A stretch of DNA of 64,000 bases from Metellina segmentata (taxonomy: Eukaryota; Arthropoda; Arachnida; Araneae; Tetragnathidae): NCBI GenBank assembly GCA_947359465.1, contig OX375883.1, positions 93,522,411 through 93,586,410 of the forward strand. The letters are read 5' to 3'. Both the position numbers and the translations under genes were made by a program. Position 1 is the first letter of the stretch; every line of letters starts with the position of its first letter. Below are positions 44,544 to 55,647 of the stretch, in pieces. Below the pieces are notes generated by a model. The model was given only the letters and a program-made list of their open reading frames with translations. It was not told the DNA's origin and did no database searches.

Positions 44544-46046
44544 CAGGGTGGTCCCGAATTCATGGTACAAACTTTAATGGTAGGTACAGGACATTGTAAC
44601 AATGATTTATTGTATAGGAATGTATAGTCGCAAGTGACGCGGTGAGGCGTAAACAGGGGAAATAAAAGGAAAGAGAAATGGAGTGATCGGTTGGTATCAT
44701 TGCCGGTAGAGGGCAGTAGATGTCTAGCCGCTGTTGAACATGATGCATCGCAGTAGGGAAAAGCGCCATTCACAATTGTGCTGCCGTAGACGATGGGTGA
44801 CTTTACGTATGCAGAAAAAGCAGACATGCATTACATGTACGGCCGTGCAAATGGTAATGGCAGAGCTGCGTTACGAATGTATCGCGCGGAGTATCCTGAT
44901 CGACGAATGCCGGATCATAGAATTTTTCAACGATTACATCGTCAACTTTGTGAAACAGGTGCGTTCGACGTCAACAGACATGGCGCTGGTCGAGTAAGAG
45001 CTGTACGCACTCCAAGGCTGGAAGAAAGCATCTTGAACATTGTGGCTGATAGACCCGAGTCAAGCACAAGAACTGTTGCGCGTGACGTAGGTGTGAGTCA
45101 TCAGACTGTATGCAGAGTGTTAAACGAAAATCGCTTACACCCCTTCCATTTTCAGAAAGTACAAGCATTGAATCCGGCAGATTATCCTCGCCGCGTGAAC
45201 TTCTGCCTGTGGGTGATGCAGCAATGTGCGTTGCAGCCGGATTTCGTAGATTATGTGCTATTTACAGATGAAGCGACATTTTCACGCGAGGGTGTCTTTA
45301 ATGCGCACAATTCCCATGTGTGGGCAACCGATAATCCACATGCAACGCGTCGACATGCGTTTCAACAACGTTTCAGTATTAATGTGTGGGCTGGTATTGT
45401 GAACGACTTTTTGATTGGCCCATACTTACTACCCACGCGGCTCACTGGCGGAAGCTATCTTATTTTTCTGAAAGAAGTGTTACCACAACTGCTGCATGAT
45501 GTTCCGATCGCCATTCGTAACCGCATGTGGTTTCAGCACGATGGGGCGCCAGCACACTTCAGCATTGATGTACGGAATTACCTGAATGCCACGTTTGGTA
45601 CTCGATGGATTGGGCGTGGTGGACCAGTCCCTTGGCCACCCCGATCTCCCGATTTATCGAGCCTCGATTACTTTTTATGGGGACATCTAAAGCATCTTGT
45701 TTATGAGACTCCAGTTGACTCAGATGAGGATCTCGTCGCTCGCTTATCTGTAGCTGCTGCAGGTGTGCGTGAAATACCAGGCATCTTTGAACGTGTACGC
45801 CAATCGCTCCACCGACGCTGTCAAGCATGTATCGATACTGGTGGACGCAATTTTGAACAATTACTGTAAACATGACACTTGTCAACAACGCTTTCAATAA
45901 AATCTTTGTTTTTCCTTTCGGCCGTTATTTCCCCTGTTTTCGCCTCACCGCGTCACTTGCGACTATACATTCCTATACAATAAATCATTGTTACAATGTC
46001 CTGTACCTACCATTAAAGTTTGTATCATGAATTCGGGACCACCCTG
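44544..46046 (+). mobile_element. Mariner-like DD41D element, complete and apparently intact
   Basis: TA flanks at 44542-44543 and 46047-46048. Inverted ends of about 121 bp begin CAGGGTGGTCCCGAATTCAT and differ at only a few positions. A single uninterrupted transposase ORF lies between. The near-identity of the long ends argues for recent insertion. It lies upstream (right) of the receptor exon at 42 kb. Confidence 0.93.
44793..45869 (+). CDS. Mariner-like transposase (DUF4817-type HTH, DD41D)
   Basis: A 358-codon ORF without stops, starting MGDFTYAEKADMHYMYG and ending GGRNFEQLL. Residues 1-65 form the DUF4817-type helix-turn-helix. A second helix-turn-helix follows at about 75-115 (ESILNIVADRP, VARDVGVSHQTVCRVLNE). 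The RNase H-fold catalytic domain has D159 (LFTDEATF), D250 (FQHDGAPAHF) and D292 (SLDYFLWG). The last two are separated by 41 residues, and all three acidic residues are present. The length and ending are normal for mariner relatives. It would bind the 121-bp inverted repeats and move the element into TA sites. Start choice: first ATG in frame, just inside the left repeat. No promoter could be assigned. Confidence 0.92.
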   Translation: MGDFTYAEKADMHYMYGRANGNGRAALRMYRAEYPDRRMPDHRIFQRLHRQLCETGAFDVNRHGAGRVRAVRTPRLEESILNIVADRPESSTRTVARDVGVSHQTVCRVLNENRLHPFHFQKVQALNPADYPRRVNFCLWVMQQCALQPDFVDYVLFTDEATFSREGVFNAHNSHVWATDNPHATRRHAFQQRFSINVWAGIVNDFLIGPYLLPTRLTGGSYLIFLKEVLPQLLHDVPIAIRNRMWFQHDGAPAHFSIDVRNYLNATFGTRWIGRGGPVPWPPRSPDLSSLDYFLWGHLKHLVYETPVDSDEDLVARLSVAAAGVREIPGIFERVRQSLHRRCQACIDTGGRNFEQLL

Positions 46047-46139
46047 TATATCCTCTGCTGCAAAACCCTTTTGAAAAATATGTCACCATTCTAGGCAAGT
46101 TACAATTTGTTTATTTTTTTGGATCTTCATTCTTCCGTG

Positions 46140-46255
46140 GAGTAATAAGGCATTTTTTCTCGACAATATACCTCGTTTAAAGCAAAATTAATCAGATGAT
46201 CTTGGACGAGATATCTCGTCGAAACACTTGGAGGGTTAAAAGCGGAGTATACCAC
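46140..46255 (-). repeat. Single unit of the palindromic dispersed repeat
   Basis: Contains GATCTTGGACGAGATATCTCGTC-type sequence next to ACACTTGGAGGGTTAA, the same edge as at 8270-8290 in reverse. Confidence 0.75.
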
Positions 46256-46590
46256 GTATTATTTCTATGATAAGATCGTAAATGGAGCACAAAGTGGTGT
46301 TGGTAAAGTTATTTATTCAGTTAAATATTTTCAATTCACTCGACTAATCCCGTATGTTGACTATAATTACATATCCAAATCGATGGGTATGTATGGAGAA
46401 CGTACGATGTATGCAAAACGATATTTAAACTCGTTTTTACGGAGCGAAAAAATGACCACACTCGAAACATCCTTTATACGCTATGAAACGATGTGAAACG
46501 ACTCAGCACGTCCCTGATAATACCGGAGTTATTACGGGCTGAAATTGGTTCCACAATTACATCACGTCCCCCCCCCCAACAACAAAAATG
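46256..46590. other. Unannotated DNA
   Basis: No gene was seen. A C10 run lies near 46568. Confidence 0.4.
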
Positions 46591-46913
46591 CAGATCTGGT
46601 GATTAAGTTGTTAGCATCTACTAGATCGGAAGGTCCCTGGTTCAAATTAGGTTCAGTTCATGTATTTTTGTAAGCATATGGTGTAGAGGCGGCTGGTGCA
46701 TCTTAAATATGTCATGGCCGAAAATCCTAACGTGGAGTTGGTGTGGAAGTTTGGAGAGTGGGGTGCCAGCTCAGGTGTTTTCTCGTCATCTGATCGTAGT
46801 TCAAAATTACGTGGTGTTGTCCTCGGATCTTTCCCTTAGGGGATCCAGGATCGTCGCCAGTAGCCCGTTCAGTTTCTCTAGCGCGACGTTAGTTAAAAAT
46901 TACCAATTACCAA
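46591..46913 (+). repeat. tRNA-derived SINE, family A
   Basis: The head has lost its first bases (starts near AGATCTGGTGATTAAG). The body and the GCGACGTTAGTTAAAA tail with ATTACC repeats are typical. Confidence 0.85.
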
Positions 46914-47284
46914 CGCTAATCTCTGCTGTACCATAAGGTCATAAGAAAAAAAAGAAGGTTTATTAGGTCATAAGAACTCGCTTTTAACACTTACACTTTA
47001 TCGCATCATTCAATCATCGTTTCGATAAGCGCTCCTGTGAATGAATTACAGCCAATTCATTAGAATTTCGAACAGTGTTTAAAAAAAATTCTTATCTTAC
47101 AAACAATCCATTCTCATTACATTGCCCTGTCTAGCTTAGATTTACGAGCGAACTTCAGAGCTGATCTAAAAGGTTTGTTAAATGCGATTTTGTTTAGAGT
47201 CGATTGATCACAAATTGACAATGCTCAATTGTTGCAACTCAATCTTGTTAAAGATCTCTTTGGAGGTTTTAGGACATATGCGAA
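46914..47284. other. Unannotated DNA
   Basis: No gene or repeat family was recognised. Confidence 0.4.
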
Positions 47285-47912
47285 TCTATATATATAATTC
47301 TTTTACGTGGCACGCAAAAAAGACGTTATTTGTTATTGCGTTTTGGCAACATTGTGCGATTGTTTGTCTATCTTCACGAAGTCTCGCGCCTCAATTGAAT
47401 TCATAGCGTAATCGGATGAAATTTTATTGAAAAAAAAATTAATTTTAGTCGAGCTGTTGTAGTTTGTAATAGAAATCAAAGAAAACGCGGTATCTTTTCA
47501 GGGCCAACATTTGTAGTTCAACAATACGCTTGAACTTCAACTTTAGACAACAAACTCAATGAAAAAGTGAGTGGCTCGAGTGCTGGGGAAATGTACACAC
47601 GAACAACATGCTGGGTATTCAATTTCCAAAGCAACGATCACATTTCGAGTCAAAATTTGCACAGTTTTCATTTGAATTCTGATTTTAGAGGCACTGTATA
47701 TATCTTTTCTGCAAACAGCAAATTTAGATTGGAAAAAAAAATGTTTTTTTTTTTTGGAATATCATATTTTGTAAACAATCCCTTTTGCTAGGACACATGT
47801 CTTCATTGATGCGAGCGAAGCGAGCATAGGTTCGCGCATCGAACCAGTGAGGATTGCAAAGCAATCCTCCGGGGGTTGGCGAGCGCTAGCGAGCAGGGGG
47901 CTGGCCCCCTAG
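47285..47912 (+). mobile_element. Complete non-autonomous Helitron
   Basis: Starts TCTATATATATAATTC after A (47284) and ends in a hairpin (GGGGGC TGG CCCCC) plus CTAG before T (47913). TC start, 3' hairpin, CTRR end and insertion between A and T without target duplication are the Helitron criteria. No Rep/helicase is encoded. The 3' 300 bp are repeated at 41069-41370 (minus). Confidence 0.88.
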
Positions 47913-48119
47913 TAATTTATTATAGAGTATGTGAAATTAAAGGTTTATTAGGTCGGTTGGAACGCTTATCAAATAAGGGAACAGTAACATATTTGCAAAA
48001 AGTGCTACAAGTGATGTCAATTTAGTATCTTGATAATACTCATGTTTCTTGTACCAGTATAAAGGTAACGTTCTTGAAACACTGCAAATTTATTCCAAAA
48101 TAAACGACGGATAGGTGGG

Positions 48120-48900
48120 TATTTTATTTAACACTATCCACAGCTTGGCTAGCCCGGTGTTGCCCGTGGTGTAAGGGAGGCCTCGAAATAGATTTTTTAA
48201 TACAGGTGCACACTGGGAACCTAAGTTTACAAATTAGGTGCACAGGTTATATGTTATGTGCACAGTTAAAAAAAAACGTAATATAAGATTATTAATGTAA
48301 TGTAAACTACTGTATTAGTTGGGTATGTTTATGTAGATTCGTAGTAGATGGTAAATAAAAACTATTTTTACGTATCGAAATTCTACAGAGCACGGCTGTC
48401 GCGACAGTCGCTTTAACAGAGCCATCTGGAAAATGTTTCGATCATCGGAAAGTTCTGGTGGCAGTGACACAAGTAAACCTTCCTCCTGTATAAACCCGTT
48501 ACGGCACAGCGCTTTTGTTTTCGCTTAGTGTGTATTTAGGAATTTTAATTACGTTACTTTAGAGCGAGAGATGTCATGTCGTTACTAATATTTTGCTCAA
48601 ACATCAAAATAACATAAAACACGTCCCCCCCCCCTTTTATTAACGTTAGGTGCACTGTGTAAAAAACGTGTAAACGTAAACGTAAACGTTAAAACGTAAG
48701 GGTAAAAAACGTGACAAATTAGGTGCACAATTTTATTTTCATGTGCACAGTGCACCTGTCCACCCGTTTCCTGTTTCGAGCCCTGGTGTAAGGTATTAAT
48801 CTGGTGTAAAATTTTCCGCAGATTTCATATACGTTGAAATTTTTAAACTATTTTTAACGATACCGATTTTACGAAAAAGAACTTAAAAATATCAGTCAAA
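48120..48900 (-). repeat. Helitron-type repeat piece split by a hAT-like MITE
   Basis: The sequence around 48793-48870 (complement of GAAATCTGCGGAAAATTTTA) matches the segment at 60690-60740 and 14730-14815. It is interrupted by the 48176-48784 element. Confidence 0.55.
48176..48784. mobile_element. hAT-like MITE with 8-bp target duplication
   Basis: The flanking octamer GGTGTAAG is exact at 48168-48175 and 48785-48792. Short imperfect ends GGAGGCCTCGAAATAG and the complement AGGGCTCGAAACAGG resemble hAT termini. Internal stretches of AACGTAAACGTAAACG and subterminal GTGCAC motifs are present. No ORF. Confidence 0.8.
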
Positions 48901-49099
48901 ATATTTTTTTATTTTTCTGCTCTCATTCGTTGAAATGTAATAGGGCAGGAAATGTAATATGTTTCTTTTTTTTTAACGCGAAGGACATAAGATGCAATGT
49001 GTTTATTTTCGGAAAGCGAAGTTCACGTGACCTAACAATCTCCTGCGAAAATATAAAAGATGTATTCAATTTAAAAATTATTTATTTAAAGAAAATCAC

Positions 49100-49516
49100 A
49101 TTTTTAGATAACGATTAAACTGAAATTTTCCGCAAATTTCAAATGAGTTGAAATTTGTACTACATCTTCAACGATCTAGGAGATAAAAAAAGAACTAAGT
49201 GACTCTAGTTAAAAGGTTATTTGTTTTTATCGTCTGGCTGGAAAATCATTCCTCCTCGCAAAATCAAAACGGAAACGAAAACAATACATTTAGAATCTGT
49301 GATCTCTTCTATGCTGTTGCATTCTGATTAAATTTCTTTAAATTCATTTAAAAATGTTCTAGATTGAATTTTAAAATTCGCCGCGACCCTAAAATTGCAA
49401 AAAATGCTAACTACCTGTGTTCTAAATCCCATTAATGTAAGTGCTATAGATTCGTCAGGACTTTGTGTGCAATAAACAAACAAACAGACAAACACTTCCT
49501 TTTATAATATTAGAGA
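49100..49516 (-). mobile_element. Helitron-type 5' fragment
   Basis: Minus-strand start TCTCTAATATTATAAAAGGA at 49516, followed by AGTGTTTGTCTGTTTGTTTG, the familiar Helitron 5' pattern. Related to 29600-29942 and 60273 onwards. Confidence 0.65.
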
Positions 49517-49519
49517 TTA

Positions 49520-49641
49520 TACAGGAGGAACACAACTGGCTACTGACGATGGTATAGGAATAGTCCCCCATGGGAAAGATCCGAGGATAATACCATGCAA
49601 TTTTGAACCACGGTCAGATGATGTGGCAACACTTGAGCTAA
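49520..49641 (-). repeat. SINE family A, 3' half only
   Basis: Complement of the tail and distal body (ACACAACTGGCTACTGACG-like, TTTTGAACCACGGTCAGATG). 5'-truncated. It abuts the Helitron 5' end. Confidence 0.75.
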
Positions 49642-50004
49642 AATAAACAACGGATTAATAAAAGTTCGTATACAATTTGACTCGGTGGAATGTTTTACTT
49701 TTTATTTTCAATGTAATTTAAAAGCAATCGTATAATCATTAAAATATCAATGCTTGTCTGCAGAGATCATTCAGTTTTCACTACAACTACTTATTCTGGC
49801 AAACATTAGGTCATCGTTAAGATAAGTTAAAGTCGTTAAGTAAATGAATTCTGGTCAATTCATTAAAATTTCAAACCGCGACTCTAACGTTACATAATAC
49901 ACGAATTTAACAATTGGTCATAATCTATAAATTGATTTATAATACCAGTAATGGCAGGAGTTATAATTAATCCTTCTAACTGTCACTTTTCAAGTTTGTT
50001 AGAA
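49642..50004. other. Unannotated DNA
   Basis: No gene or repeat family was recognised. Confidence 0.4.
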
Positions 50005-50006
50005 TA

Positions 50007-51319
50007 CAGAGGCTGTTAACACATTTTTTAGACAATGTATATAGTATTCACAAAACTAAATTACATAAAATTCTTGTGTTTTAAATGTTCTATTTGATAG
50101 CCCTTATTATGAACTATCTTTCGACACCGTAATTTCCAGGATAATAATGCATTTTGAAGTGTCAAAATCCTGAGGTATTCTATCCCATTCCTCATGAACA
50201 GATTTCCAGAGTCCTGTAAGGGTTATGGGACGACGTTTGGATAATGCAGATTTTAAAAGTCCGAAAGCACAAAAATCCATAGGTGATACATCGGGAGATT
50301 TAGTAGGGATATCAGTGAAGGGTATGGCCTTGATATCGGTTTTTTTTTGTTCCATTTATTTTAGGAAATTTACAGTGGATTTTGATGTGTGACTGCTAGC
50401 TTTGTCGTGATGGAGTTCCACAGCATGATGGCACTGTGGGTAAAGCGATGCTATTTCATTCAGAAAAATTGGCGATAAAATATGTTCCTGTTAGTATTTG
50501 GAGTTAATCTTGACATTTTTTTCCACTCTCTTTATTTCTAACTTGCCATTATATGAAAAACCAGCAACAATCATGAATCCCTTAGAAAAACTTTCTTTCG
50601 ATTCTGTGAATAATGTACTTACATTTTTTTTCTCCCCTTTTATAACAATAAATGGCTTTTTTTTGCTGCAATCATTTAAATACACCCATGATTCATCTAT
50701 TGTGACAAGTTTTTTCCATTTTTCTTTGGGTAAGTGTTTCTTATATAGAATTCGGCAGCGTGTCCTGCGTTCAGCGATATGCTTTGGAGAAAGACGATGC
50801 ACATTGCGTTTTTTTCGCTTTCTTAAGATTTAAATCAACGTTTATCATTTTGTTTACATTGGACACCGAGCATTTTATTGATTTTGCAACTGTCCTTTTA
50901 CTAGGGGGATTTTATTTTAACGTTAAACAACGTACCTTTGCAATAGTCGAAGATGTCCGATCCTTCCATGGATACTTGCTTGAAATTTTTGTCCCACTTG
51001 AGGCTCCAATTTGACGTTTTTTTTCCTTTCTTATTGACGATATTATTTATCGACGCTTTAGATATCACAAAACCATGACTCTCACATCGTTTTTGGATAA
51101 CGGAATATGAATATTTCTCTTCGGAAAGGGCCATAAATATAGCCTTCGAACCACTGCTTCGTTAAAAACACCATTTTGAATAAAAACAACCCTCTCAAGC
51201 CACAGACGATAATTTTGACTTTTAAAAACATAGTACAACTGCAATTATTTCTTTTGCAACAAAAGATTTTTTATTACCGCTAACCAAAATCGTCTAAAAA
51301 AATGAGCGAACAGCCTCTG
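50007..51319 (-). mobile_element. Decayed Tc1/mariner-like element with CAGAGGCTGTT ends
   Basis: TA flanks (50005-50006, 51320-51321) and inverted ends of about 30 bp (CAGAGGCTGTTAACACAT and the complement CAGAGGCTGTTCGCTCAT). A broken transposase occupies the minus strand. Confidence 0.85.
50107..51134 (-). pseudogene. DDE transposase of a Tc1/mariner-like lineage, disrupted
   Basis: Three open segments follow each other on the minus strand. 51134-50901 starts MALSEEKYSYSVIQKRCESH (DNA-binding part). 50802-50491 holds PKHIAERRTRC, VTIDESWVYL (first D) and ESFSKGFMIVAGFSYNGKL. 50355-50107 holds KSPDVSPMDFCAFG (third D). Between the last two, the frame ELHHDKASSH supplies the second D but is followed by a stop. 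The second and third D are about 42 positions apart. This type of transposase is familiar from spider genomes. Several stops and frameshifts make it inactive. Confidence 0.8.
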
Positions 51320-51321
51320 TA

Positions 51322-54025
51322 TTTCCCCGATATCTAGGTTTCTGGATATCTACCTTCAATTCACAGCAAGAAATTCCAATTTTCCAGTTTAATTTTTATT
51401 AAAAAGAACATATACAGATTACAACATGACAGACAAAAGTACTATCATGCAAACAAAGATGTGCCACATTCACAAATAGCGAACTTATCTGAGAAGTTAG
51501 CTTGACTTAAATTTTCTCTTAAGATATAAAAGCCTTCGCAACGAGCAGCGCATTTCTACAAAAATTGTTTACAACACAAGCACTTTATTGTCCATTATGA
51601 ATCGTTCATTAAATAAGAGAACGGCAAAATAAATAAATAAAAATAAATACATTTTTTGAGCGTTAATAAGAAACCAATATTTATATACTATATTCAATAT
51701 TAGATTTTCGAAAATGAAGAAATGCTCTTAATAGCAAAATCCGCATCAATTGTGAAAACGCAGTTAACACAATTGATTAGCATTCATTAGCAATTCATTC
51801 ATTAGCAATAAAAATAATAATAAACTGAAAAAAATATAAGAAATACAACATTGCGTCTATCAAATTAATAACCCTTTTGTTACCGTTGCAAAATTACGGA
51901 AGACTAAAAAATATTGATACAGACACAATAGGGAAGGAGAAAAACATTCGGCGATAGCATACGAAGATAATCAAAACAAGTACATCACGAAGCAAAAACA
52001 GAACCCAGCAATTGCCTAATTAGTGCTGATGACAGCAAATGAGATTAAAAAGAGCTGCTTACACGCTGACATCGAAAGGCAAACTCAGCAGCTGCACAGC
52101 AACAACACAAATGCCCGGAAGTAGCCATTTTGCTTCTTCTATTTTAGAATTATTTTGACCCGTGTTTGGAATGTTTAGCCAGGATTGTTCAACTTCGTGA
52201 CCAGAATTGTCACGAGATTTCTAGAATCAACACAAGAAAGAGGGGAGGCGTTTGATTCGTTCCATCTGTAGTTCCGCGTCACTTTTATCGCTTGGCTTTT
52301 TTGTGTGAATGTGTCTACTGAGACTTGAGATCCAAATCTGGAAGTATTCACGGATGAGTTTATAGCTTGTGGTCGCAGGCAGAATTTGGTAGAGGTTGGT
52401 TCGTGTATTGATTAAATAAACTGGGTTGGCAAAAAGGTTTGTCACTGGGAGCCTATCTCACACTCCAACCCATGAGTTTGCTGAAAAATTGACTTTTTTT
52501 TCGCAGAGCAAACTTTGCTCTCTTTCCTGAATCGCATAACGCCCAAGCATAACTTTTAAAAATAATTAAAAAAAAAACAAATAGGCTCAATTCTGATTAG
52601 GTCGTCAGTTTTTATCGTTTATCGTAGGATAACGACTTGCAGGTCGGAGAGTTGAAATGAGTTAGACTATAATTCTCATCATAAGTATAATTTGAACTAT
52701 AGAATAATTATTGAAATCGAAATATATTGTGCACTCATTCAAAATTAAAGGGTAGGCATTTTTATAACGCTATAAATTTATACAACTTTATTTTAAGATG
52801 CATTCTAAATTCAATTTAAATGTATTCAATTCCATGAATATGAATAACGTATCCACTGAGGTGAAACCTATTAAATAATTAGATAACATTTACATTTTTA
52901 GATTACATTAAAATTTAGTTGAAACAAGAGTTTATCATTCTAAAAATATGCCAGTAGTTGTAAAATATCAGGTTTACAATAAACAGTAATTTGTAGTGAA
53001 CGCAACAAGTTTATAATAATTTGGTAGACTTAAATAAAATTATTTGCTTCGTCATATTCAATTTGATTCCTGCATAATTTCTCGTAGTGTAAAAGTAATA
53101 CGAGTGCGCGTACAAATGTTTAACTTTTTAGTTTTAAGTAAATGGTCAATTTAATTCTTTGTTTTTGTAATAACTTACTCCTGGTCATTGAGGTACGAGG
53201 AAAGTGAACAACTATAGCAATGGTCAGTTAAAGCACTACATTTAACGCTTTTGCTGACAATTGCTTGTTTACTTTTAGTTGCAAGCCAAGCAAATCTGGA
53301 CACTACTTGGAACGCCAGAGATTACTAGAAGACTTTGACAATGAAGACTCGATCGAGATTTATAGCCACGGAATCGAGAACTTGGAGCCTGAGCTCCAGT
53401 TGCTCCACCAGTACAGGGGGGTCGATTGTCTCAGTACACCCCTGTACTAAAATAAATGCTATCAATAATCGGATTGATGGTAGCCTGAAGGCCAAATCTG
53501 TTGAGGCACATTATAACGATGAAACGTTAGTGTCTGCAACTAAGATCTATATTGCAGTCAACGACTTTGACGCCATTATAAGGACCTTGTCGTGGAGATC
53601 ACTGTAAAAGTGATTGAAAAACTGATTATGGACCTACATACCGATTTCGACATACCTATATGCGCGCGACTCACGATTTACTATACCAATATGTGACAAC
53701 GAACTTTGGCTCATGATATTTGACTTTCTGTAACGTTTATATACGGTTGAAAGAACGGATTGAATCACAAATTGTAGACATGCCATCTTTTTCAACACAA
53801 ACTTCTTAAAAGAAAAATAAATTATTAAAAAAAATTATTATATATAAAAATATTACCAAGTTTTATTCACATGCGCCAGATTTTATTCTACTAAGCAATA
53901 AATATTTCCTACCTCCATTCTGTTTTGAGTGTTCCTTCAAGTTATAAACCTAACTGTTTTGTCTTATATTCAATTAAATGTGATGCAATTTTAAAGTAAG
54001 GTGGATAAAAAGAAAGATGAAGACA
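51322..54025. other. Long stretch without a certain gene
   Basis: 52060-52445 is less AT-rich, with a 72-codon minus-strand ORF and an ATG followed by GTAAGC, but no family was recognised. 53265-53607 (plus) has two overlapping ORFs (61 and 90 codons) after a T-rich tract and AG; also unrecognised. The rest is AT-rich. Confidence 0.4.
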
Positions 54026-54200
54026 TTTAAGGCTCGAACACACTAGGGCAGTAATTTAATCGAGTAGCGAGAAATCAAGTAACTGAACGTGTTCGGATAA
54101 AACTATTTAGTCGAGTAGTTAAGTAAAAGGAATTAGTGGGCTCGGTCCAGTCAAATGGATAGTAGTCGATCGAGTAGTGCTTCCCACTCCTCTTCACTTA

Positions 54201-54861
54201 CAGTAAAACTCCAATTATCCGAATCAATTGGGACCAGACCCCATTCGGATAATCAAAAATTCAGATAATTGGATTTTTTCAGAAAAAAGGGTCTAGTATG
54301 TATTTTAATTAAATACTGTATGTATTTATGTATGTTGAAAATGGGAGAAAAAAATTATTTTTAAAGAAAAAGAGCTTTTAATTAGTTAAATGTAACGGCC
54401 ACACTTTTACATGTTAAGCGTACTTACTAGTGCTATACATTAGTACAGTATGTACGTACCGTACTTTAAATGAAAGTCATTGCTTGCTGAACATCTCGGT
54501 TAAAGTAAGCTGTTTGACTGTCTAATTCCGTTTTCGGGCAGCCAAGTCGCGCATCCGCTTGACAGTGAGAAGTTGCATGTAAGTCACACTAGGGCTGACG
54601 CTCCATCCACTTCAACGCAGTTTTAAGGTCGGCCATTGCTTCACTAGCAGATGGTCCAGTGTATGCTTCAACTTCGATATTAAGGTCATCTTCTTCCTCG
54701 ACACTTTCTTCTCTCACACTTTCAATAAGTTCATCATCATTTAGAATTTGAAACCCAGAATCATTTTTTTGCGAATCGCAGTACGTTTCCGTCTTAATTT
54801 TTTTTCAGAAATTCTGAAAGCGATTCGGATAGTAGGAGTTCGGATAATTGGAGTTCTACTG
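54201..54861 (-). mobile_element. Tigger/jerky-like deletion derivative
   Basis: TA flanks (54199-54200, 54862-54863) and ends CAGTAAAACTCCAATTATCC and the complement CAGTAGAACTCCAATTATCC, both pogo/Tigger-like. Between them, on the minus strand near 54770-54590, is a transposase C-terminal remnant. Confidence 0.85.
54590..54775 (-). pseudogene. Tigger/jerky-type transposase C-terminal remnant
   Basis: The translation GFQILNDDELIESVREESV, then acidic residues (EEEDDLNIE) and SASEAMADLKTALKWMERQ, is the acidic C-terminal tail and final helix that end Tigger and jerky-type (pogo superfamily) transposases. DNA-binding and catalytic domains are deleted, consistent with the 661-bp size of the element. 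Confidence 0.7.
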
Positions 54862-54938
54862 TACCACTAGCGTGCCGTTAGACAGATGTGAACACGTCTG
54901 TTACGTAAAGTTCATTAGCTATTCATTGACATTCCGCG

Positions 54939-55220
54939 ATGTCTCCGTTTCCTGTGTGTGTTTTTATCGGCAGGATGATTGGTTGGCGTGCAAATACTAA
55001 GGTCAAATTTGTTACTGCTGATGTGGAACAGGAGTGCTTATGGAATGTGAAGTCTTCACGGTACAAAAACAAAGCAGTCAAGGCAGTTGCAGTCGATGAG
55101 TTTAAAAAGCGATGGGAATACCGGAGTTTCAAGAGAAGGAAATCAAACAAAAAATTAAAAACTTTAGGAGAGTATTTGGTATTTGTTTTAAAACTAGCAC
55201 AATTAATTAAAACGCGTTAA
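54939..55220 (+). pseudogene. MADF-like coding fragment
   Basis: The 93-codon ORF contains VTADVEQECLWNVKSSRYKN and then FKKRWEYRSFKRRKSNK, matching the start (E-x-x-x-L-W, Y-K-N-(K/R)) and end (K-x-R-W-x-x-x-R) of a MADF domain, with its middle missing. MADF proteins are also second proteins of PIF/Harbinger transposons. The segment starting GGCTCGAACACACTAG near 54033 could be such an element's left end, but no right end was found. It may instead be a host-gene remnant. Confidence 0.4.
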
Positions 55221-55388
55221 TCGGGCTGAATTAAATAAATGTTGATTGAAAAGTGAGTCAGTTCTCTTTCTTAAAAGAATGCTAGATTCATTTAAGTGCA
55301 CGGAGAATAATTTTTAATATTGTTTTAACGTTTTCATCGCGTCTATTTACTTCGGACGCAAATATGTACACATGACACATCCATCTAT

Positions 55389-55639
55389 TAGGGATGCGAC
55401 ATCGATGTCTATGTTTTCAAAACATCGATGTTTTTAAAAAACATCGATGTATTGGCGTCGATGTTTTGGTTACATCGATGTTTATACCTGTCGATGTTTT
55501 ATTTTTAAATGAAAAAAGTACCGTTATACAAATTTTAAAAATAACCAAGTAGCATAATTTTCATAATCAGCAAATTGAACCACGAGCTAGTACCAAAAAA
55601 ATGATGAACAAAATTTAACCAACTTCTTAAAAAGGTTTG
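55389..55639. mobile_element. hAT-like CATCGATG element, chimeric copy (copy 2)
   Basis: The left end TAGGGATGCGACATCGATG follows octamer CCATCTAT (55381-55388), and the same octamer occurs at 55640-55647. The left 190 bp are CATCGATG-type. The right part (from CACGAGCTAGTACC) is a different sequence, related to 40086-40160, and lacks the complementary terminus. Confidence 0.6.
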
Positions 55640-55647
55640 CCATCTAT

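Noticed and set aside
44793..45897. Antisense ORFs overlapping the mariner transposase
   Set aside because: They are shadows of the intact 358-codon transposase frame.
52060..52445. Possible first exon or 72-codon ORF on the minus strand
   Set aside because: No signal peptide in an ATG-started frame and no recognised family. The region has GAAnnTTC-like strings suggesting a repeat.
53265..53607. Two overlapping plus-strand ORFs after a T-rich tract
   Set aside because: Neither frame resembles a known protein, and the overlap shows at least one is spurious.
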